Shown here: positions 5,956-11,685 of the stretch, in pieces
Position numbering within the stretch: position 1 is the first letter of the stretch
Layout: the number at the start of each line of letters is the position of its first letter
Assembly (NCBI GenBank): GCA_946183175.1
Contig: CAMHBH010000063.1
Coordinates: forward strand, 1 to 11,685
Origin: an uncultured Oscillibacter sp.
GTDB taxonomy: Bacteria; Bacillota; Clostridia; Oscillospirales; Oscillospiraceae
Reading direction: 5' to 3'
DNA length: 11,685 bases
Position numbers and translations under genes: made by a program
The notes under the pieces: generated by a model
Seen by the model: only the letters and a program-made list of their open reading frames with translations
Database searches by the model: none
Told to the model about the DNA's origin: nothing

Positions 5956-6777
5956 ATGAAAGACGAAGACAAGAAGCTGAGCTTTTTCCTTGAGAACCTG
6001 GCGGCGGAACTCCGGAACCAATTGGGCAACCTGTACCTGTCGGGGCGGCGGCTGGCCTCGGCTGACGCCCGGAAGGCCTCCGCGAACACCGACCGCAATT
6101 CGGCCTACGCCGACCAGAGCCGCATTCGCATGATGCGGCTTGTGCGGAATCTGGAGGAGGGCGCCGCCCTGCTGAAAGAGGAAACCTTCATGCGGGAGGC
6201 CTGCGACATCGTGGGACTGGTCTCGGAAATCTGCGAGGAGTCGGCGGACCTGGCGGAGTACCTCGGGCTGGAGCTGAGCTTCACCTGCATGGAGGGCTGG
6301 CACATCTGCTCGGTCAACCCGGAGCACATCCGGAGCCTGGTCTACAACCTGCTGTCGAACGCCATGAAGCACACGCCCAAGGGCGGGTATGTACGGGTCG
6401 TCCTGCACTTCCAGCGCGAGCCGCAACAGGTCGTTTTGTTCGTGGAGGACAACGGGGAGGGCATTCCGGAAGAGGAACTCCCCATGCTGTTCGACTGGTC
6501 GTGGAGCGCGCGCGGGACGGCCTCGGGGCGGCACGGTATGGGCCTCGGACTTGCAATCTGCAAGCGCGTGGCGGAGATACACGGCGGCACGCTCTCGGTC
6601 GAGACGAAAGTCTCGCTGGGAAGCCGCTTCACGCTGTGCATGCCGGACGAAAAGTCGAAGACGCTGGTCTTCCGTCAGGAAAGCGCCTCGGAGCGGAACG
6701 GCGGGATTCACCCGTCCCTGCTCATGCTCTCGGACGCCCTGCCCTGGGAGGCGTTCCGGATAAAGAATCAACTCTAA
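5956..6777 (+). CDS. Soluble histidine-kinase-like ATPase lacking the phospho-acceptor histidine
   Basis: The 273-residue product has a HATPase_c domain with intact N box NLLSNAMKHT (131-140), G1 box DNGEGIP (165-171), F-box region LPMLFDW (175-181) and G2 box GMGLGLAI (194-201), so ATP binding is expected. The N-terminal dimerisation helix FLENLAAELRNQLGNL (11-26) aligns base for base with the usual FxxxxSHELRTPL H box, but the phospho-accepting histidine is alanine (A17) and the T-P that follows is N-Q. Conventional autophosphorylation is therefore unlikely. There is no sensor domain, no membrane segment, and no response regulator nearby. About 40 residues follow the ATPase domain. ATG 5956 is supported by AAAGGA nine bases upstream; an in-frame start at 5893 has no such site. 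Its stop overlaps the convergent helicase gene. Possible roles: pseudo-kinase partner, phosphatase, or a kinase of another residue. Confidence 0.88.
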   Translation: MKDEDKKLSFFLENLAAELRNQLGNLYLSGRRLASADARKASANTDRNSAYADQSRIRMMRLVRNLEEGAALLKEETFMREACDIVGLVSEICEESADLAEYLGLELSFTCMEGWHICSVNPEHIRSLVYNLLSNAMKHTPKGGYVRVVLHFQREPQQVVLFVEDNGEGIPEEELPMLFDWSWSARGTASGRHGMGLGLAICKRVAEIHGGTLSVETKVSLGSRFTLCMPDEKSKTLVFRQESASERNGGIHPSLLMLSDALPWEAFRIKNQL

Positions 6778-7928
6778 GGGGCGTCCGCCGTGAGTTTCCC
6801 GTCGGGGCCGAAGCGCACGGGTACGACCTGGTTCCCGGTTCTGCGGGCGATGTCGTCCATGCGGATACGGGACGGGTAGTCGCCGACGAGCGACACCGCC
6901 ACGCCCTGCCGTTTCGCGCGGCCCGTGCGCCCGATACGGTGTATGTAGTCGTGCGCCTCGTCGGGGATGTCGGCGTTGAACACGATGTCCACGTCGTCCA
7001 CGTCGATACCGCGCGCGGCCACGTCCGTCGACACGAACACGGGCAACTCCCCCCGCCGGAAGCGCGTGAGAATCTGTTCCCGGCGCTTCTGCGGGATGTC
7101 GCCGTGAATGCACTCGGCGTCGACGCCGCGCATGCGCAGGAAGTACGCCACGCGCTCGGCGGATGATTTCGTATTGCAGAAGACCATACAGCGGTCGAAG
7201 CCCGTCTCGCGGAGGATGTCGGCGATAGCGGAGGCCTTGTCGTCGGTGTCCATGCGGAACTGCCGGATGTCGGGCTTGTTCTCCTCGTCCTCCCGTACGG
7301 TGACTTCCTCGGCGTCGCGCTGGTACACCCACGCGATGTCGAGGACTTCCCGCGAAATCGTCGCGGAGAACAGGCCCAGGTTTTTGCGCTGTTTCATGCG
7401 GTCGAGAATGCGCGTCACGTCGTGGACAAAGCCCATGTCGAGCATTCTGTCGGCCTCGTCGAGAATCACCGTGCGCGCGGTCTCAATCCGGACGCTGTGG
7501 CGCTTGATATGGTCGCTGAGGCGTCCGGGCGTCGCGACGACGATTTGTGGCTTTTTGCGGAGGCTTTCAAGCTGTTTGCCGATGGGCGCGCCGCCGTACA
7601 GGCACACGCTCCGCACGCCCGGGCGGCTCGCCGCCAGCGTCTCAAACTCCCCCTGAATCTGCAACGCCAGTTCGCGCGTGGGGGCCAGAACCACGGCCTG
7701 CACGCACGGGTCGGCGGGGTCTGTGTGCTCCACGATGGGGATTCCGTAGGCCAGAGTTTTTCCGGTGCCCGTGGGCGCCTTGGCGATAACGTCGCGCCAT
7801 TCCAGCATGGGCGGTATGCACCCGGCCTGTACGGGGGTACTGACGCGCAGTCCGGACGCGCGCAGAACGTCCAGCATGGGCGCGGACAGGGACAGGGTTT
7901 CAAAGGGCACTCCCTTCGTGTATTCCAA
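6774..7928 (-). CDS. DEAD-box ATP-dependent RNA helicase, minimal core
   Basis: This protein should unwind short RNA duplexes using ATP, typically in ribosome assembly or RNA decay. The 384-residue product holds the full motif set: Q motif TPVQ (31-34), Walker A APTGTGKT (51-58), PTRELALQI (83-91), TPGRL (133-137), DEAD (157-160), SAT (188-190), MVFCNT (248-253), STDVAARGID (300-309) and HRIGRTGR (330-337). Only about 45 residues follow motif VI, so the RNA-binding extensions of CsdA/DbpA-type helicases are missing. I chose TTG 7928 as start: GGAGA lies seven bases upstream and a consensus promoter at 7968-7996 would start transcription near 7961, inside the longer reading frame, which rules out the upstream ATG at 8069. 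Its TAG stop overlaps the convergent kinase stop. It is divergent from the XRE regulator. Confidence 0.93.
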   Translation of the reverse strand: MEYTKGVPFETLSLSAPMLDVLRASGLRVSTPVQAGCIPPMLEWRDVIAKAPTGTGKTLAYGIPIVEHTDPADPCVQAVVLAPTRELALQIQGEFETLAASRPGVRSVCLYGGAPIGKQLESLRKKPQIVVATPGRLSDHIKRHSVRIETARTVILDEADRMLDMGFVHDVTRILDRMKQRKNLGLFSATISREVLDIAWVYQRDAEEVTVREDEENKPDIRQFRMDTDDKASAIADILRETGFDRCMVFCNTKSSAERVAYFLRMRGVDAECIHGDIPQKRREQILTRFRRGELPVFVSTDVAARGIDVDDVDIVFNADIPDEAHDYIHRIGRTGRAKRQGVAVSLVGDYPSRIRMDDIARRTGNQVVPVRFGPDGKLTADAP

Positions 7929-7967
7929 AATTGCATCTCCTTCCGGAAAATACGGCGATATGTGTCT

Positions 7968-7996
7968 ATTATAGCCGTGATTTTGTGGTTTGTAAA
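7968..7996 (-). promoter_or_regulatory. Promoter of the DEAD-box helicase
   Basis: On the minus strand TTTACA (7991-7996), a 17-nt spacer and a perfect TATAAT (7968-7973) are seen. The start would be near 7961, leaving a 5' leader of about 33 nt with the ribosome binding site GGAAGGAGA (7936-7944). This placement decides the TTG start of the gene. Confidence 0.8.
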
Positions 7997-8042
7997 GAGA
8001 ATGGGACTGAAAAATGGGAAAACGCGCTATTTTGTGTGGAAA

Positions 8043-8069
8043 GTGCGGGAATTTAGTAAATTTTTGCAC
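8043..8069. promoter_or_regulatory. Operator-like palindrome between helicase and XRE regulator
   Basis: The core AATTTA-G-TAAATT (8050-8062) is a perfect palindrome. It extends outward to GTGC (8043-8046) and GCAC (8066-8069), with only three G-T positions unpaired as DNA. A related site follows at 8107-8130. Both begin GGGAATTT, as expected of operator copies for a small dimeric repressor such as the adjacent XRE protein. Confidence 0.5.
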
Positions 8070-8093
8070 AAATCGGCGATATGATTTGTCCTT

Positions 8094-8127
8094 TTGTTAA
8101 AAAAACGGGAATTTTTATAGTAAAATT
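8094..8127 (+). promoter_or_regulatory. Probable XRE promoter with an operator over its -10
   Basis: TTGTTA (8094-8099), a 16-nt spacer and TATAGT (8116-8121) form a moderate promoter. The -10 is exactly bracketed by the inverted repeat AATTTT (8110-8115) and AAAATT (8122-8127), so a bound repressor would cover it. The half-site CATTTCCC (8133-8140), just downstream, is identical to an arm of the kinase-leader palindrome. The leader up to the ATG would be about 85 nt. Confidence 0.5.
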
Positions 8128-8211
8128 GTGTACATTTCCCACAAAAAAGCCCCATCTTATGATAAATTCTTGCTACCAGAAATCAGGGACGGTCACATGG
8201 AGGTGTCAAGT

Positions 8212-8427
8212 ATGGATACGATGGACTATGTCAAAATCCTGCGCGATTTGCGGGAGGACGCCGATAAGACGCAAACCCAGATTGCGGCAGTCTTAGGGAC
8301 TTCGCAGACCATGTACGCACGCTACGAGAGGGGCGCCAACGAACTCCCCATCCACCACCTGATTACCCTCAGCAAGTTTTACGGTGTCAGCACGGACTAT
8401 CTTCTGGGCCTCAGCCGGGAGCGGTAA
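8212..8427 (+). CDS. Small XRE/Cro-family DNA-binding regulator
   Basis: The 71-residue protein is a single helix-turn-helix domain of the Cro/C1 type: QTQIAAVLGTSQTMYARYERG (about 21-41) carries the two DNA-reading helices, and YGVSTDYLLGL (57-67) is the typical C-terminal signature of this family in Firmicutes. There is no effector or dimerisation domain, so it probably dimerises through the core and binds short palindromes. ATG 8212 is chosen because GGAGGTG (8199-8205) sits six bases upstream; an ATG at 8197 overlaps that site. It is divergent from the helicase, and the shared region holds two related palindromes, one over its own promoter's -10, which suggests autoregulation and control of the helicase. 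It is a chromosomal-style regulator; no phage or toxin genes adjoin it. Confidence 0.88.
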   Translation: MDTMDYVKILRDLREDADKTQTQIAAVLGTSQTMYARYERGANELPIHHLITLSKFYGVSTDYLLGLSRER

Positions 8428-8567
8428 GCATTTCACTGTCCGCGGACGGAACCGCCGAAAGTGCGTCATGTGGCCTCATCGGAGCTCCTGCTTGCGTCGT
8501 CGAACCATCCCTGATTGACGGAGCCGCTGACCGCGTTACGACCGGTGACGTGAAGGCGATGAAATGC
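8428..8567. other. Non-coding 140-nt segment enclosed by an inverted repeat, candidate structured RNA
   Basis: GCATTTCA (8428-8435), directly after the XRE stop, is the exact complement of TGAAATGC (8560-8567). Between them lie GTCCGCGGAC (8438-8447), GGAGCTCC (8481-8488), a 6-bp hairpin at 8534-8550, and the near-direct repeats GACGGAACCGC (8445-8455) and GACGGAGCCGC (8517-8527). No ORF with a plausible start is seen. The strand is unknown and I recognise no known RNA family. It may be a structured 3' UTR, a small RNA or simply spacer DNA. Confidence 0.3.
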
Positions 8568-8596
8568 ACCCTCCCGAAAGCGCCTCCCACTCACGA

Positions 8597-8627
8597 AAAG
8601 CGCCTCCCGGAATCCGGGGGGCGCTTT
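8597..8627 (-). terminator. Terminator of the glgA-glgP operon (possibly bidirectional)
   Basis: A 14-bp stem with one G-T pair (8597-8610 with 8614-8627) and a 3-nt loop lies 8 nt after the glgP stop. On the minus strand it ends in GGCGCTTTTC, a short T tract. The left arm's 12 bases AAAGCGCCTCCC are duplicated 20 nt away at 8577-8588, so two alternative left arms could pair with the same right arm. It may also stop transcription arriving from the XRE gene. Confidence 0.8.
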
Positions 8628-8635
8628 GATTCGGT

Positions 8636-11083
8636 TCAGGCCTGGAACTTGTGCGGGACGTGCCAGATGTGGTCGGCGTACTCGGCAATCGAGCGGTCAG
8701 CCGCGAACAGCCCGCTCCGGGCGATGTTGTGCAGGCTCATGCGGTTCCACGCCGTGCGGTCGGCGTAGGCGCGCACCATGCGGGCCTCGGCGTCGCAGTA
8801 GGACGCGAAATCGGCCAGAAGCAGGTACTCGTCGGCCATGCTCCCGCCCGCGCCGAACAAAAGACGCTGGTAGAGGTCTTCGTAGCCCACGCCGTCGCGG
8901 AATCCGGCGCGGATGGCGTCCAGACAGCGGCGGAGCTTCGGGTCGGCGTGGTAGAGGCGTTGCGAAATATAGCCCTCCCGTTTCGTCTGCTCCACCTCGT
9001 CGGCGCGCAGTCCGAACAGGAACATATTGTCGTCGCCGAGAAGCTCGTGCATTTCCACGTTGGCCCCGTCCAGGGTGCCGATGGTCAGCGCGCCGTTCAT
9101 CATGAATTTCATGTTTCCGGTGCCGCTGGCCTCCTTGCCGGCGGTCGAAATCTGCTGACTGACTTCGCTGGCGGGCATGAGGCGTTCGGCGAGCGAAACG
9201 CGGTAGTTCTCCAGGAACACGACTTTCAGTTTGTCCCTGCATACGGGGTCGTGGTCAATCTGGTCGGCGAGGGAGTTGATGAGGCGGATAATCCGCTTGG
9301 CGACGGCGTAGCCGGGGGCGGCCTTCGCGCCGAACAGGAAGATATGCGGCTGTGTGACGGCGTTCGGGTTGTCCTGTAACTCCTGGTACAGCGCGACGAT
9401 GTGCATGACATTGAGCAACTGCCGCTTGTACTCGTGCAGGCGCTTGACCTGTACGTCGAAAATGGCGTCGGGGTCGAGCGTCATGTTACGCTTGCGGTTG
9501 ACGTGGGCGCAGAAGTCCTCTTTGTTGGCGCGCTTGATTTTGTCGAGGCGTTCGAGGGCCGAGGCGTCGTTGGCGAACGCGTCGAGCTTTTTCAGCGCGG
9601 ACGGGCGGAGCAGGTATTCGGGGCCTCCGGTCAGCTCCTGAATGAAGGCGTCGAGGCGCGGATTGATTTCGCTCAGCCACCGGCGGTGGTCGATTCCGTT
9701 CGTGACGTTCTTGAACTTCTGCGGCTCCATGCCGTAGGCCTCTTTGAACACGTCCTTGCGGAGAATGTCGGAGTGCAACGCCGAAACGCCGTTGACGGCC
9801 ATGCCGCCCGCGAGGCACAGGTTGGCCATTCTGACTTCGCCGTCCCAGACAATCGCCACGCGGGCCGTCTTGCTCTGGTCGTGGTAGAAGTCGTCGACTT
9901 TCTGCTGCCAGCGGCGGGAGATTTCGAGGATAATCTGCCAGACGCGCGGCAGAAGGGTCTCAACCAGGCTTTGAGGCCAGCGTTCGAGGGCCTCGGCCAG
10001 TACGGTGTGATTCGTGTAGGCCACGGACTGACGGGTGATTTCCCACGCCTCGTCCCACTCCATGCCGGCCTCGTCCACGAAAATGCGCATGAGCTCCGGA
10101 ATCACGAGCGCGGGGTGCGTGTCGTTGATTTGGATGACGTTCTTTTCGTGGAAGTTCTTAAGGGTGCCGTAGGTGGCGAGGTGGCGCGTGACGATGGACT
10201 GCACCGTAGCCGAGACAAAGAAATACTGCTGTTTCAGGCGCAGGGACTTTCCCTCGTAGTGGTTGTCCTCCGGGTAGAGAACTCTCGTGATGGTCTCCGC
10301 CATAGCCTCCTCTTCCGAGGCCTTAAGGTATTCGCCGCGCGCGAACAGATCCATATCGACACTCTTCACGGGGCGGGCGTCCCAAAGGCGGAGCGTGTTT
10401 ACGTTCTTGGTGCCGTAGCCCGCGACGACCATGTCGCACGGCACGGCGAGAACTTTGTTGCAGTTTTCCTGTACGATGTGCAGGCGTCCGTTGTCCCAGA
10501 ACTGCCGGATAGTACCGCCAAACAAGACTTCCTGCGCCTCTTCCGGCTTCGGCAACAGCCACGCCGAGCCTAATTCCATCCAGTTGTCGGGGAGTTCGAC
10601 CTGCTGTCCCTCCACGATTTTCTGCTTGAAAATGCCCAGTTCGTAGCAGATAGAGTACCCGGTCGCGGGGATGTCGAGGGTGGTCATGGAGTCGAGGTAG
10701 CAGGCGGCGAGGCGGCCCAGACCGCCGTTGCCGAGGCCCGCGTCGGGTTCCACTTCAAAGATGTCGGAGGCCTTGAACCCCAGATTTTCCAGCGCCTCTT
10801 TGAGTTGCGGCAGTACGTCCAGATTGTAGGCGTTCTTCATCAGACTGCGCCCAATCAGAAACTCCAAGGACAGGTAATGCACCTGTTTCTTACGGTAGCG
10901 GCGGGTCTCCTTGACGGCCTCCACGCCGCGAATCGCCATCACGTCGCGGAGAACGAGCGCGCTGGCCTTCATCATTTCCTCGTCGGAGGCCTCGTCGGGG
11001 GCCTTGCCGAAATTGAGCATCAGCTTGGCGGTCAGGGCTTCTTCGAGGGATTTGGCGGTAAACGGTGTCATGCTTGAACTCAT
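8636..11083 (-). CDS. glgP: Glycogen/starch alpha-glucan phosphorylase
   Basis: GlgP releases glucose-1-phosphate from alpha-1,4-glucan chain ends using phosphate and a pyridoxal-phosphate cofactor, in the cytoplasm. The 815-residue length is typical. Visible hallmarks are GLGNGGLGRLAACYLDS (116-132), the INDTHPALVIPELMR segment (319-333), TNGIDHRRWL (461-470), KRLHEYKRQLLN (547-558) and the cofactor-binding EASGTGNMKF (651-660) with Lys659, followed by NGALTIGTLDGANVE (663-677). All expected active-site elements are present. In the TNGI-RRW loop the residues are D-H rather than the common T-P, a small variation. ATG 11083 has GGAGG seven bases upstream. The gene follows glgA by 21 nt, so synthesis and breakdown of glycogen share one transcript; the promoter lies beyond the window. 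It ends 8 nt before a terminator. Confidence 0.97.
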   Translation of the reverse strand: MSSSMTPFTAKSLEEALTAKLMLNFGKAPDEASDEEMMKASALVLRDVMAIRGVEAVKETRRYRKKQVHYLSLEFLIGRSLMKNAYNLDVLPQLKEALENLGFKASDIFEVEPDAGLGNGGLGRLAACYLDSMTTLDIPATGYSICYELGIFKQKIVEGQQVELPDNWMELGSAWLLPKPEEAQEVLFGGTIRQFWDNGRLHIVQENCNKVLAVPCDMVVAGYGTKNVNTLRLWDARPVKSVDMDLFARGEYLKASEEEAMAETITRVLYPEDNHYEGKSLRLKQQYFFVSATVQSIVTRHLATYGTLKNFHEKNVIQINDTHPALVIPELMRIFVDEAGMEWDEAWEITRQSVAYTNHTVLAEALERWPQSLVETLLPRVWQIILEISRRWQQKVDDFYHDQSKTARVAIVWDGEVRMANLCLAGGMAVNGVSALHSDILRKDVFKEAYGMEPQKFKNVTNGIDHRRWLSEINPRLDAFIQELTGGPEYLLRPSALKKLDAFANDASALERLDKIKRANKEDFCAHVNRKRNMTLDPDAIFDVQVKRLHEYKRQLLNVMHIVALYQELQDNPNAVTQPHIFLFGAKAAPGYAVAKRIIRLINSLADQIDHDPVCRDKLKVVFLENYRVSLAERLMPASEVSQQISTAGKEASGTGNMKFMMNGALTIGTLDGANVEMHELLGDDNMFLFGLRADEVEQTKREGYISQRLYHADPKLRRCLDAIRAGFRDGVGYEDLYQRLLFGAGGSMADEYLLLADFASYCDAEARMVRAYADRTAWNRMSLHNIARSGLFAADRSIAEYADHIWHVPHKFQA

Positions 11084-11104
11084 GCTTCTTCCTCCGTCCG
11101 GCGG

Positions 11105-11685
11105 TTACTTCCCGGAATGCTTTTTCCTGGCGGATTTCTTTTTCTTTTCGCCTTCATCCGCGGGGGCGTCCTCCGCGACGGGCGCGGGGGCGGCGTCCTC
11201 TGCGGGCGCGGCTTCCTCCGCGACGGGCACGGCGTCCTCTACGGGCGCGGCCTCTTCTTCGACAGGCACGGCGTCCTCTACGGGCGCGGCTTCTTCTTCG
11301 GCGGCGAGCGCCGGGTCGGGCCATACCTGTCCCCACAGGCCCGCGTAAATGCTCAGGTACGCGTTGGCGCTGCGCTTCCAGCTAAAGTCGGATTCCATAG
11401 CGCGCTGGCGCAGACGGGCGAACGCCTCCGGGTAGTCTCTGTAGAGGTAGACGGCGGAGCGGAGGACGTAGAGCATATCGCCGCTGGAATAGTTGGCGAA
11501 GCTGTAGCCGTTTCCGGCGTCGCGGAGGGCGTCGTAGGGCTGGATGGTGTCGCGGAGGCCTCCGGTCTCGCGGACGACGGGCACCGTGCCGTATCTCATG
11601 GCAATCATCTGGCTGAGGCCGCAGGGCTCGCTTCTGGAGGGCATGAGGAACAGGTCGGCGCCGGAGTAAATCGCCATCGAAAGGT
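11105..11685 (-). CDS. glgA: Glycogen synthase, C-terminal part, with repeated acidic tail (5' end outside window)
   Basis: Only the last 192 complete codons are here; the gene runs off the window at 11685, so the N-terminal ADP-glucose domain is not visible. The segment IYSGADLFLMPSRSEPCGL, then MRYGTVPVVRETGGLRDT, is the C-terminal GT5 region that holds the active-site Glu and the nucleotide-sugar contact; typical GlgA ends soon after the FSW motif (98-100 counting from the codon at 11677). Here about 65 further residues follow: two 13-residue Glu/Ala/Pro/Val repeats, a third of 15, then a basic end KKKKSARKKHSGK. That tail is not part of the usual synthase fold and is probably disordered. 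It precedes glgP by 21 nt in one operon. The family call is secure for the enzyme part. Confidence 0.93.
   Translation of the reverse strand, partial: LSMAIYSGADLFLMPSRSEPCGLSQMIAMRYGTVPVVRETGGLRDTIQPYDALRDAGNGYSFANYSSGDMLYVLRSAVYLYRDYPEAFARLRQRAMESDFSWKRSANAYLSIYAGLWGQVWPDPALAAEEEAAPVEDAVPVEEEAAPVEDAVPVAEEAAPAEDAAPAPVAEDAPADEGEKKKKSARKKHSGK
11174..11296 (-). repeat. Tandem 39-bp coding repeat in the glgA tail
   Basis: Three in-frame units (11258-11296, 11219-11257, 11174-11218) encode EEAAPVEDAVPVE, EEAAPVEDAVPVA and EEAAPAEDAAPAPVA. The first two units are nearly identical at the DNA level; the third has gained two codons and several changes. Multiples of three keep the frame, so copy number could vary between strains without breaking the gene. 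Confidence 0.9.

Noticed and set aside
5704..7332. 542-residue open frame on the minus strand
   Set aside because: It lies antisense to the histidine-kinase-like gene and overlaps the helicase in another frame; its Arg/Pro/Gly-rich translation is a typical GC-rich shadow without motifs.
7929..8069. N-terminal extension of the helicase to ATG 8069
   Set aside because: A consensus promoter at 7968-7996 would start transcription inside the extension, the extension is not helicase-like, and TTG 7928 has a good ribosome binding site.
9401..10573. 390-residue open frame on the plus strand
   Set aside because: It is fully antisense to glgP, whose motifs are complete; there is no ribosome binding site or recognisable domain.

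Overview
The window is most likely chromosomal DNA of a fairly GC-rich Firmicute, probably an anaerobic Clostridia lineage; this is an inference. Ribosome binding sites are strong AGGAGG types and promoters are textbook TTGACA-17-TATAAT, which argues against Bacteroidetes. Other pointers are a GTG and a TTG start, a Firmicutes-style membrane-anchored glycerophosphodiesterase, a linked pyrB-pyrI pair and a glgA-glgP pair.

Layout. 1-407: AT-rich DNA with an unrecognised small ORF. 414-445: a 13-bp hairpin. 478-1850: pyrB and pyrI (aspartate transcarbamoylase), overlapping by 4 nt and closed by a strong terminator. 1899-2452: an 8-repeat CRISPR array with no cas gene in the window. Its degenerate terminal repeat, its ATTAAAAC repeat end and a consensus promoter at 2669-2697 all point to leftward (minus-strand) transcription from a leader in 2453-2697. 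2782-5514: a minus-strand pair, an acidic-repeat lipoprotein followed by a membrane glycerophosphodiester phosphodiesterase. 5515-5955: divergent promoters and a near-perfect 24-bp palindrome. 5956-6777: a soluble histidine-kinase-like ATPase lacking the phospho-acceptor histidine. 6774-7928: a minimal DEAD-box RNA helicase, convergent with and overlapping the kinase gene. 7929-8211: a divergent promoter region with two operator-like palindromes. 8212-8427: a small XRE/Cro regulator. 8428-8635: an intergenic segment rich in inverted repeats plus a terminator. 8636-11685: a minus-strand glycogen operon with glgP and the 3' part of glgA, whose product has an unusual repeated acidic tail ending in a basic patch.

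How they fit: pyrBI supplies pyrimidine precursors, glgA/glgP make and degrade glycogen, and the lipoprotein/GDPD pair acts at the envelope. The kinase-like protein, helicase and XRE regulator sit side by side and share short operator-like motifs, so they may be co-regulated, but this is not shown. The most novel material is the CRISPR locus: long, variable spacers (40-53 nt), two neighbouring spacers from homologous coding sequence, and repeated 14-15 nt motifs in the leader. The pseudo-kinase with its palindromic leader and the GlgA tail come next.
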